From CAYRDK01 sp043819345 (GTDB lineage: Bacteria; Omnitrophota; Gorgyraeia; Velamenicoccales; Velamenicoccaceae): 64,000 bases of DNA. The notes beneath the pieces were generated by a model, which searched no databases, was not told the DNA's origin, and worked only from the letters and a program-made list of their open reading frames with translations. Numbering within the stretch: position 1 is the stretch's first letter; each line of letters begins with the position of its first letter. Where the stretch lies: the NCBI GenBank assembly GCA_043819345.1, contig JBDREX010000044.1:1-64000 (forward strand). The letters run 5' to 3'. A program made the translations under genes and the position numbers. Below, piece by piece: positions 35,677-42,974 of the stretch.

Positions 35677-35714
35677 TTTAAATAGATAGTTGATTTATCA
35701 ACTATCTATTTAAA
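35677..35714. promoter_or_regulatory. 38-bp perfect palindrome, probable MarR operator
   Basis: TTTAAATAGATAGTTGA and its exact complement (17-bp arms, 4-nt centre) lie between the marR stop and the aas ribosome-binding site. MarR dimers bind palindromes of this kind; an ATAGTTG element recurs in the marR promoter at about 36216-36224. It could also fold as an attenuating hairpin. Confidence 0.6.
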
Positions 35715-35718
35715 AAAA

Positions 35719-36186
35719 TTATTCCAGTTTCCTAAACCACTCCATCAGTAAGGCTGCCAAAGACTTCTGCTTTCCTTGAGGTAAATCTTTTATTAAATCT
35801 CTTAATTTCTTCTCATATCCCGGCCAAGCCCGATCCAATATTTTAGATCCTTTTTCGCTAATAAGAACAAAATTCACCCTGCGATCCCCCTGCTGAGAAG
35901 CTCTTTGAATAAGCCCTTCTTTCTCTAATTTATCTAATAATCGTGTCATATTAGAGGCTGTCACAATAAGAGACCTGCTGATTTCTACCTGACTCACCCC
36001 TTCTTTTTTCCCTTGATGTTTAATAGCCATAAGCACATTAAACCTTGCCGGTGTCAAACCAAAATCTTTCAAATAAACCGAAAGGGCATTATTAGCGATG
36101 TTGTAGATCAAAGCAAGGCTATATAACACCTCTTCATAATAACGGCCTTTGCCGGCCTCAAATCCATATTTCCTTAAAAAATCCAT
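35719..36186 (-). CDS. MarR-family transcriptional regulator
   Basis: 155 aa. Winged-helix region SQVEISRSLIVTASNMTRLLDKLEKEGLIQR followed by the wing QGDRRVNFVLI is a standard MarR layout; N- and C-terminal helices would dimerise. A strong AGGAGG precedes the ATG. It is upstream of and co-directional with aas and probably controls it and itself. Ligand unknown; a fatty-acid or lysolipid signal is plausible from context only. Confidence 0.92.
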   Translation of the reverse strand: MDFLRKYGFEAGKGRYYEEVLYSLALIYNIANNALSVYLKDFGLTPARFNVLMAIKHQGKKEGVSQVEISRSLIVTASNMTRLLDKLEKEGLIQRASQQGDRRVNFVLISEKGSKILDRAWPGYEKKLRDLIKDLPQGKQKSLAALLMEWFRKLE

Positions 36187-36207
36187 ACTCTTGTCCTCCT
36201 GAAATTA

Positions 36208-36236
36208 AGTTTACAATACAACTATTAACTTGTCAA
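36208..36236 (-). promoter_or_regulatory. Promoter of marR-aas with overlapping inverted repeat
   Basis: Minus strand TTGACA, 17-nt spacer, TAAACT. The -35 lies in the small palindrome ACTTGACAAGT, and the spacer contains AATAGTTG as in the downstream 38-bp palindrome, consistent with autorepression. Confidence 0.7.
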
Positions 36237-36298
36237 GTATTATGATCAAAAATATTTTTCAGACTAATAGCTATCACAAAGAATCTTATCTTTATTGA

Positions 36299-36637
36299 TT
36301 ACTCCTGGAGGGAACCTTCTTCAGCCTTGCGGTATTTACACGCCTTTGCAACCCCCAATAACCCTATCTTCTTCCTGTTAGACAAAAGCCTGAAATGCAC
36401 AAAAATACGGCCAAAGTATTTTTTATCTTTCTCAACACGATGATAGAGTTTTTTAATATCTGAACGATCCAAAAAACGAAGAACACGTTTTTTGAGCTCT
36501 CCCTTATCTTTTTCAAATACAATCTCTAAAAAAGAGACACGCTTATCAATAGCCTCCTCCATAGCACGGGTAAGCTCAAATTCAACGACGCGCTCCGTAA
36601 TATCAACACCATGTAGTTGTAATTTAACCTTTGCCAT
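36299..36637 (-). CDS. Degenerate Smr-domain protein
   Basis: 112 aa. VKLQLHGVDITERVVEFELTR followed by AIDKRVSFLEIVFEKDKGELKKRV matches the Smr domain pattern (LHG...V.I.HGKG.G.L...V). The HGKG nuclease-associated motif reads FEKDKG, so nuclease activity is doubtful. GAGGTG precedes the ATG. It is 13 bp downstream of the ABC-F gene. Smr domains act on ribosomes or nucleic acids, which would suit the ABC-F and TypA neighbourhood. Confidence 0.6.
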   Translation of the reverse strand: MAKVKLQLHGVDITERVVEFELTRAMEEAIDKRVSFLEIVFEKDKGELKKRVLRFLDRSDIKKLYHRVEKDKKYFGRIFVHFRLLSNRKKIGLLGVAKACKYRKAEEGSLQE

Positions 36638-36650
36638 AAATTCACCTCAT

Positions 36651-38549
36651 TTAATCAGATATCTTTAATTCTTCAAGATACTCCCAGCGCTCGTTAGCTT
36701 TTTCAAGCTCAATAGAGATTTCTTCAGATCTGGCCTTAGCTTCGCTAATTTCTTTAGGGTCCTGCTGATAAAACGCAAGGTCCGCAAAAAGACTATAGAG
36801 CAACTTCTGCTCTTCTTCTAATTTTTCAATTTTTAAAAGAAGATTGGCCAGCTCTTTTTGCTCCTTAAATGTAAGCTTGCGAGGAACAACGGGCCTCTCT
36901 TTTTTTCTGAGCACTTTCACATCCTTAGCTTTTGGGGAAACCGGCACAGGTATAGCCGCCCGCTGACTAAGCCAATCATCATAACCTCCAGAATATTCAT
37001 TAATAACGCCTTCGCCTTCAAGAACAATGGTTGAGGTCACCACATTATTCAAAAAGGCTCGATCATGGCTAACCAAAAGCAGCGTTCCGGGATAATCCAA
37101 AAGCAGCTCCTCTAAAAGCTCCATGGTTTCAATATCTAAATCGTTAGTAGGCTCATCCATCACCAACACATTGGAAGGCTTAGAAAATAACCGGGCAAGC
37201 AAAAGGCGATTGCGCTCTCCTCCAGAGAGGACTTTAACCGGCGTACGGCTTCGTTCCGGCGCAAAAAGAAAATCCTGCAAATATCCCAAAATATGTTTTG
37301 GCTTACCATTAATAACAACGGTCTCGCTTGAACCATTTACATTCTCAGCCACTGTTCTTTCTTCATCCAGTTGTTCACGCAACTGATCATAATAAGCAAT
37401 CTCTAGATTTGTTCCTAAAATAACTTTTCCTTTTTTCGGAGCGAGCTTGCCCAACAAAATACGCAAAAGCGTAGTCTTACCGCTACCATTTGGGCCAATC
37501 AAGCCAATTTTATCTCCCCGCATAATCTGAGTTGAAAATTCCCGAATCAAACACTCATCGCCATAACCAAATCCAAGGCGAGCTACCTTAATTACGCGGT
37601 GGCCTGAAAGAACAGATTTTTGCGCCCGCATGCGCACCTGCCCTTCCTGCTTACGCTGCGCTTTTTTTTCGCTTCTCAACTGCATCAAAGCCCTTACACG
37701 GCCTTCATTACGGCATCTGCGGGCCTTAATCCCCTGGCGGATCCACTTTTCTTCCTCGCCTAACTTTTTATCAAAATGACCCCACCGTGCTTCTTCAATA
37801 TCCAAAGCCGCTTGTTTACGTTCAAGAAAGGTTTTATAATCACACGACCAGCTATAGATTTTCCCTCGATCAAGTTCAACGATACGAGTAGCTAAGTGCT
37901 GCATAAACATCCGGTCATGCGTCACAAAAAAAACTGTTCCCGGATAGCTGGCAAGAAAGGCCTCTAGCCAATCAATAGAGTCAATATCCAGATGATTCGT
38001 AGGTTCATCCAAAAGAAGCACCTGAGGTTTTAGCACTAACGCCCGGGCTAAAAGCACCCTGCGCTTCTGGCCGCCGGAAAGGCTTAAAAAATCCCCATCG
38101 GCATCAAGATTCATCCGGGCGATGACATTTTCAACCTGATTATTAACATCCCAACAACCAGTACGGTCCAATTCAGACTGTAAAGCATCTAACTGTTTTA
38201 ATAGTTCCGGCGTCTGTTCCGTATGGAGACGGTGCGTCAATGCATGATATCTCTTTAAAAGTTCAGCGCGTTCTCCAAGGCCTGAAAGAACAATATCAAA
38301 AACACTTCCTTCCAAATCAAGCGGGACTTCCTGCGGTAAATGCGTAATCACAACACCATTTTGACAGATAACTTTTCCGTCATCAACCGTAAGCCCGCCT
38401 GCCATAACTTTCATGAGAGTTGTTTTGCCCGCGCCATTACGGCCAAGCATAGCCACCCGCTCTCCCGGCTCTAACTGCAAACTCAACCGGTCAAAAATAA
38501 GCGGCCCGCTAAACTTCAGGCTAATCTCCTGCAGACTAATCAATGCCAT
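36651..38549 (-). CDS. uup: ABC-F family ATPase (Uup-like)
   Basis: 632 aa soluble protein with two ABC domains. First: LGRNGAGKTTLMK, LSLSGGQKRRVLLARAL. Second: GPNGSGKTTLLR, LSGGERNRLLLARLF. An arginine/lysine-rich linker (~250-320) sits between them. A C-terminal ~75-aa coiled-coil (ELANLLLKIEKLEEEQKLL) is typical of Uup. ABC-F proteins act on the ribosome; no membrane domain is encoded nearby. The 71-bp gap upstream separates it from the DUF1456 gene. Confidence 0.9.
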   Translation of the reverse strand: MALISLQEISLKFSGPLIFDRLSLQLEPGERVAMLGRNGAGKTTLMKVMAGGLTVDDGKVICQNGVVITHLPQEVPLDLEGSVFDIVLSGLGERAELLKRYHALTHRLHTEQTPELLKQLDALQSELDRTGCWDVNNQVENVIARMNLDADGDFLSLSGGQKRRVLLARALVLKPQVLLLDEPTNHLDIDSIDWLEAFLASYPGTVFFVTHDRMFMQHLATRIVELDRGKIYSWSCDYKTFLERKQAALDIEEARWGHFDKKLGEEEKWIRQGIKARRCRNEGRVRALMQLRSEKKAQRKQEGQVRMRAQKSVLSGHRVIKVARLGFGYGDECLIREFSTQIMRGDKIGLIGPNGSGKTTLLRILLGKLAPKKGKVILGTNLEIAYYDQLREQLDEERTVAENVNGSSETVVINGKPKHILGYLQDFLFAPERSRTPVKVLSGGERNRLLLARLFSKPSNVLVMDEPTNDLDIETMELLEELLLDYPGTLLLVSHDRAFLNNVVTSTIVLEGEGVINEYSGGYDDWLSQRAAIPVPVSPKAKDVKVLRKKERPVVPRKLTFKEQKELANLLLKIEKLEEEQKLLYSLFADLAFYQQDPKEISEAKARSEEISIELEKANERWEYLEELKISD

Positions 38550-38620
38550 ATCAAATCAAACTCCTTTAAATCTTTAAACAACTAACAATGCTTTACTCAA
38601 AATCACACCAAAAACCTCTT

Positions 38621-38845
38621 CTATGTCTGCTTCGATCGATTACGTATAATCAAACCATCCAAAAATCTTCGCAAAATCTGATCTCCACATTGTTTATAAT
38701 TTTTATGGCCTTCTTTTCGAAAGAGCGCGGACAACTCCGTCTTTGAAATTTCAAAATCAGCGAGCTTTAAGATCTCAATAATATCCGTATCTTTAAGTTT
38801 TAGCGCGATGCGAATCTTCCATAGAATGTCATTATTTCTAAGCAC
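38621..38845 (-). CDS. DUF1456 (YehS-like) protein, single repeat
   Basis: 74 aa. NNDILWKIRIALKLKD, KTELSALFRKEGHKNYKQC and LRRFLDGLIIR match one of the two repeats of E. coli YehS (156 aa). Start is a GTG with AAGGAGGAG upstream. It follows typA by 15 bp and probably shares its transcript. Function unknown. Confidence 0.85.
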   Translation of the reverse strand: MLRNNDILWKIRIALKLKDTDIIEILKLADFEISKTELSALFRKEGHKNYKQCGDQILRRFLDGLIIRNRSKQT

Positions 38846-38860
38846 TATCTCCTCCTTGAT

Positions 38861-40699
38861 CTAATATAGCTCCGCTCTCTCTTTACGGCTTATGCGCGTT
38901 CTGTCTATTTCTTTTAACTGAATCTTCCTGATTCTTACATTAAGAGGGGTCACCTCAACCAGTTCATCATCGTCAATAAAAACCAGGGCAAACGCAAGAG
39001 TAATTTTACGCGGAGGCACCAACTGAACCGCTATGTCACAGGTTGAAGAACGCATATTGGTTAATTTCTTTTCCTTCTGCGGATTGACAACAATATCAAC
39101 TCCTTTATTATTCATGCCTACAATCATGCCCTCATATACCATATCCCCCGGCTCAATGAAGATCTCCCCCCGCTCTTGAAGATTTTGGATCGCAAACGCG
39201 ACGGCTTTTCCGTCAGCCTTAGAAATCTGAACTCCCCTCGAACGAGGTGGCATATCACCTTTGTACGCCTGATACTCAAGGAAGTTCTGGCATAAAACAC
39301 CGCTTCCCCGCGTCATCAACAAAAATTCACTTCCAAATCCTATCAACGCTCTTGAAGTAATAATAAACTCCATCCGCAAACTATTAGGCGATATAGCCTG
39401 CATATCTTTCATTTCCGCTTTACGTTCTCCAAGCGCCTGCATAACCGCGCCCTGATATGCGCTATCAACCTCTATAACCACCATCTCTACCGGCTCAAGG
39501 ACCTGATCTCCCATCTTCTTTAAAATAACCTGCGGCCTTGAAACTTCCAGCTCATATCCCTCACGACGCATCGTCTCTATAAGGATTTCAAGATGGAGCT
39601 CGCCTCTGCCAGAGACCTTAAACCTCTCTCCTCCATCAACCTCCTCGACTTTAATGCCAACGTTCATCATCGCCTCATGTTCAAGACGTTGACGAATATG
39701 GCGCGTTGTCAGGAATATGCCTCCATCCTTGCCAGCAAAGCTGCTCGTATTATGTGAAAAATTCATAGATATCGTCGGCTCATCAATCTTTACGGCGGGC
39801 AATGCTTTTGGATCATCAATACAGGCGATCGTTTCACCAATAGATACGCCCTCTATACCGGTTATCAGAATAATATCCCCTGCCATCGCCTCATTCGCCT
39901 CAACACGGCTTAGCCCTTTATATTTCATAATTTTTGTAACCTTGTTCGATGTAATTGTTCCATCGCGCTTCACAAGAGCAACAGGATCGCCCAGGTGTAT
40001 AACACCATGGAATATCCGCCCAATCGCAATGCGCCCAAAATAAGAATTATGATCAAGCATCGTTACTAACATCTGAAAAGGAAGGTCTGGATTTGCAATC
40101 GGAGGCAACACCCTATGCAAGATTGTATCTAAAAGAGGCTTTATAGTATCGCTCGGTTCATCCAATTCAAGCGTAGCATACCCATCCCGCCCAGAAGCAT
40201 AAACAATCGGAAAATCAAGCTGTTCATCAGATGCGTTAAGCTCGCAAAAAAGATCAAACATCATATTGGCAACTTCATTTGCCCGCGCGTTAGGGCGATC
40301 AATCTTATTGATAACAAGGATCGGTTTTAAATGCAGTTCAAGAGACTTCTTTAAAACAAATTTTGTCTGAGGCATAGGCCCATCTACAGCATCAACAAGC
40401 AAGAGAACACCATCAACCATTTCCAGGATACGCTCTACTTCACTTCCAAAATCAGCATGGCCCGGCGTATCAACAATATTACATTGCACACCCTTATAAT
40501 TGAAAGAAGCATTCTTTGAAAAAATCGTAATCCCTCTCTCTTTCTCAAGAGGGTTTGAATCCATAATCGTTACTTCACCTTCTTCAAACTTATAGGCGCC
40601 TGTATGCTTAAGCAACGCATCAACAAGCGTTGTTTTTCCATGATCAACATGTGCAACAATCGCAAGATTCCGCACGTCTTTTCTTCTTTTCTGATTCAC
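38861..40699 (-). CDS. typA: Ribosome-associated GTPase TypA/BipA
   Basis: 612 aa translational GTPase. G1 AHVDHGKTTLVDALL, switch region RGITIFSKNAS, G3 DTPGHADFG and G4 NKIDR are intact; EF-G-like domains and the BipA C-terminal domain follow. Acts in ribosome assembly and stress adaptation. The start is a GTG at 40699; AAAGG lies about 14 nt upstream, a long spacing. The ~200 bp upstream include a terminator for the tRNA. Confidence 0.97.
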   Translation of the reverse strand: MNQKRRKDVRNLAIVAHVDHGKTTLVDALLKHTGAYKFEEGEVTIMDSNPLEKERGITIFSKNASFNYKGVQCNIVDTPGHADFGSEVERILEMVDGVLLLVDAVDGPMPQTKFVLKKSLELHLKPILVINKIDRPNARANEVANMMFDLFCELNASDEQLDFPIVYASGRDGYATLELDEPSDTIKPLLDTILHRVLPPIANPDLPFQMLVTMLDHNSYFGRIAIGRIFHGVIHLGDPVALVKRDGTITSNKVTKIMKYKGLSRVEANEAMAGDIILITGIEGVSIGETIACIDDPKALPAVKIDEPTISMNFSHNTSSFAGKDGGIFLTTRHIRQRLEHEAMMNVGIKVEEVDGGERFKVSGRGELHLEILIETMRREGYELEVSRPQVILKKMGDQVLEPVEMVVIEVDSAYQGAVMQALGERKAEMKDMQAISPNSLRMEFIITSRALIGFGSEFLLMTRGSGVLCQNFLEYQAYKGDMPPRSRGVQISKADGKAVAFAIQNLQERGEIFIEPGDMVYEGMIVGMNNKGVDIVVNPQKEKKLTNMRSSTCDIAVQLVPPRKITLAFALVFIDDDELVEVTPLNVRIRKIQLKEIDRTRISRKERAELY

Positions 40700-40857
40700 T
40701 GTAAACTTTGGACCTTTCTACAATTGATTTTTTAAAAGCATCTATAGGATTATATCGGTACAAAAACTCTTGAGACAAGATTAAATTGTGGGATCGTTAA
40801 AACAAAACTGCAGAAAAATTAATTAAATCTTCAGCCTTTCGGCAACATCGTAAATAC

Positions 40858-40887
40858 TAAAAGCCGACCAAATCCGGTCGGCTTTTA
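40858..40887 (-). terminator. Terminator downstream of tRNA-fMet
   Basis: Perfect 12-bp arms TAAAAGCCGACC / GGTCGGCTTTTA with a 6-nt loop, beginning 13 bp past the tRNA 3' end. The U-run is short (TTTT), in either direction. Confidence 0.75.
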
Positions 40888-40899
40888 GCCACATTAAAG

Positions 40900-40976
40900 T
40901 GGTTGCGGGGGCACGATTTGAACGTACGGCCTCAAGGTTATGAGCCTTGCGAGCTACCAGGCTGCTCCACCCCGCG
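40900..40976 (-). tRNA. Initiator tRNA-fMet (CAU)
   Basis: 77 nt including an encoded CCA. Anticodon CAT at 40940-40942. It shows initiator hallmarks: an unpaired C1-A72 at the acceptor end and A11-U24 in the D stem. The anticodon stem is CAAGG/CCTTG, so only two of the usual three consecutive G-C pairs are present. T-loop TTCAAAT. Terminator follows directly. Confidence 0.93.
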
Positions 40977-40986
40977 ATCTATCTTC

Positions 40987-41280
40987 TTAAATACTGTCCT
41001 GCGAAAAAACATCTTCATCCTGCTGCCGGACAATCTTAATAACCGTTTCTCCTTTTTTGACTACGCCCATCTTATCGCGCGCAACCACAGCCAGATAGTC
41101 CGGATTTGTTCGCATCTGTTTTATCTTTTCTTCCAAGTCGAGATTCTCTTGTTTAACCTTCAGAGTCTCAGCCTGCGTTTCTTTCAGCCTCTGTTTTAAT
41201 TCCTGCAGCTTTGTAAAAGCAGGCAGATAACTAAACAAGAGTATGGACATAATAATCAAAAACCGAATGTTTTTCAACAT
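40987..41280 (-). CDS. FtsB/DivIC-like septum formation protein
   Basis: 97 aa bitopic membrane protein: short N-terminus, one TM (~5-22), then a coiled coil (ELKQRLKETQAETLKVKQENLDLEEKI) and RDKMGVVKKGETV near the end, the usual FtsB/DivIC tail. It acts with FtsL/FtsQ in the divisome. It follows eno by 32 bp, the same neighbourhood as in many bacteria. The ribosome-binding site is weak. Confidence 0.85.
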   Translation of the reverse strand: MLKNIRFLIIMSILLFSYLPAFTKLQELKQRLKETQAETLKVKQENLDLEEKIKQMRTNPDYLAVVARDKMGVVKKGETVIKIVRQQDEDVFSQDSI

Positions 41281-41312
41281 ATTTTTTTAATTCGCCTGCC
41301 CAACAAAACGAA

Positions 41313-42593
41313 TTATTCCCTGCCAAACACCTTCGGCCAAAGCGTACCTGCATAAACGGCGCGTTCACCTAACTCCTGTTCAATACGCAAGAGCTCATTG
41401 TACTTAGCAATCCTGTCTGTGCGTGAAAGCGAACCTGTTTTAATCTGTCCAACACAGGTCGCAACTGCCAAATGCGCAATAGTCGTATCTTCCGTCTCTC
41501 CGGACCGGTGTGAAATAATTGCTGAATACCCATTCTCTCCGGCCATCTCTATACAATCTAATGTCTCGCTTAAAGAACCTATCTGGTTAACTTTAATAAG
41601 AATAGAGTTGGCTGTCTTTTTATCAATGCCTTCTTTAAGCCTCTTGGTATTGGTTACAAAAAGATCATCGCCAACCAATTGAAGGTTAGCTCCTAAAGCA
41701 TCTGTCATCTTTTTCCAGCCATCCCAATCATCTTCAGCAAGGCCATCTTCAATAGAAACAAGAGGATATTTCTTAGCTAAATCTTCATAGATTGCAATCA
41801 AATCATCCGCTGTCTTCTCTTTGCCTTCAATAACATACTTTCCATTTTTATAAAAAGAACTGGCAGCCACATCAAGCGCAAGATAAATATCTTTTCCCGG
41901 CTTATATCCCGCCTTCGTAATCGCTTCAATAATTAATTCCATCGCCTCTTCATTAGATTTTAAGTTAGGCGCAAAACCACCTTCATCCCCAACAGATGTA
42001 GCAAGCCCCTTAGCATTTAAAATACCCTTAAGGCTATGAAAAACCTCTGTTGCTGCCCTCAACGCCTCTTTAAACGTAGGCAAACCAATGGGCATAATCA
42101 TAAACTCCTGAAAATCCAGGTTATTATCCGCATGCATCCCGCCATTTAAGATATTCATCAATGGAATAGGCAGAACATTAGCACTTTTCCCGCCCAAATA
42201 TTTATAGAGAGACTTGCGTTCGTGTTGCGCCTCAGCCTTGGCAGCAGCCATAGAGACAGCAAGAATAGCATTTGCACCAAGCTTGGCCTTATTTTCTGTC
42301 CCATCAAGCTCAAGCATGATCTTATCCAAATTCATAAAATTAGGTTCAAGCCCAACAATCTTAGGAGCAATGATCTCCTCTATATTCTTAACGGCACCTA
42401 AAACACCCTTACCTAAGTACCTCGTTTTATCCTTATCTCGCAATTCAAGAGCTTCATGCTCACCTGTTGAAGCGCCTGAAGGCACAATCGCCCTACCAAC
42501 AATTCCCGAATCCAAAATAACATCAGCCTCTACCGTTGGGTTTCCTCTGGAATCCAATACTTCTCTTGCAATAACATCTTTAATAACAGCCAT
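41313..42593 (-). CDS. eno: Enolase
   Basis: Interconverts 2-phosphoglycerate and phosphoenolpyruvate. 426 aa from the ATG at 42593, which has GGAGGGCAGG immediately upstream; a reading extended to 42650 has no support and would cover the promoter. EVLDSRGNPTVE, SGASTGEHEALELRD, VGDEGGFAPNL, SIEDGLAEDDW and ISHRSGETEDT are intact. Strong promoter at 42641-42669. The RNA degradosome cannot be judged from here. Confidence 0.98.
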   Translation of the reverse strand: MAVIKDVIAREVLDSRGNPTVEADVILDSGIVGRAIVPSGASTGEHEALELRDKDKTRYLGKGVLGAVKNIEEIIAPKIVGLEPNFMNLDKIMLELDGTENKAKLGANAILAVSMAAAKAEAQHERKSLYKYLGGKSANVLPIPLMNILNGGMHADNNLDFQEFMIMPIGLPTFKEALRAATEVFHSLKGILNAKGLATSVGDEGGFAPNLKSNEEAMELIIEAITKAGYKPGKDIYLALDVAASSFYKNGKYVIEGKEKTADDLIAIYEDLAKKYPLVSIEDGLAEDDWDGWKKMTDALGANLQLVGDDLFVTNTKRLKEGIDKKTANSILIKVNQIGSLSETLDCIEMAGENGYSAIISHRSGETEDTTIAHLAVATCVGQIKTGSLSRTDRIAKYNELLRIEQELGERAVYAGTLWPKVFGRE

Positions 42594-42640
42594 CCTGCCC
42601 TCCACATTTAAGTCTTTTGCTTTGCAAATACCAAGGAAAG

Positions 42641-42669
42641 AGATTAACACACATGAAAGCCTACGTCAA
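42641..42669 (-). promoter_or_regulatory. Promoter of eno
   Basis: Minus strand TTGACG, 17-nt spacer, TAATCT, about 48 nt before the enolase ATG. It is within the divergent eno/ftsH region. Confidence 0.75.
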
Positions 42670-42770
42670 GGAGATTCATTTCTATTGTTGCGATAATGCC
42701 CATCTGCTGCCACACCCCCCCCTATAAACCTCATTGCTTCGGTTAACGCGCCCATTGGAAGGACAACAAG

Positions 42771-42799
42771 TTGACAGTGTTACAGTTTTATGTTATGTT
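42771..42799 (+). promoter_or_regulatory. Promoter of the ftsH-like gene
   Basis: Consensus -35 TTGACA, 17-nt spacer, TATGTT. It leaves a ~170-nt leader before the gene at 42975. Confidence 0.75.
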
Positions 42800-42866
42800 C
42801 TGTGTAATACAATAAAGAGCCTCCTCGGCCAATGCCAAAAACTTCCTGATTATCCATAGGAAGAAG

Positions 42867-42908
42867 ATGAAATATCCAAACGGATATAACTTTGCTGCGT
42901 TGTGTTAA
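42867..42908 (+). CDS. Possible 13-codon leader ORF
   Basis: ATG preceded by AGGAAGAAG, then MKYPNGYNFAALC and TAA, inside the ftsH-like leader and directly after a hairpin whose right arm includes the ribosome-binding site. It could be a leader peptide, or a chance ORF; nothing in the codons marks a specific attenuation mechanism. Confidence 0.2.
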   Translation: MKYPNGYNFAALC

Positions 42909-42974
42909 AACTATAGTTTCTATATCGCAAGCATCTCAACAGAAAAAGATATACAAATAAAAAGGTTGCTAAAA

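Larger units (their letters stand above)
42594..42974. other. Divergent intergenic region eno / ftsH-like gene
   Basis: About 380 bp. It contains the eno promoter, the ftsH-side promoter at 42771-42799 and a ~175-nt leader. The leader holds a hairpin (CTTCCT / AGGAAG around 42842-42865) and a 13-codon ORF (42867-42908). A C-rich run of nine bases lies near 42715. Confidence 0.6.

Noticed and set aside
40858..40887. Repeat element near tRNA-fMet comparable to the other tRNA loci
   Set aside because: It is a simple terminator hairpin; no copy of the tRNA 3' end is found nearby.
42594..42650. N-terminal extension of enolase
   Set aside because: It covers the promoter; the ATG at 42593 has a strong ribosome-binding site and fits the family start.
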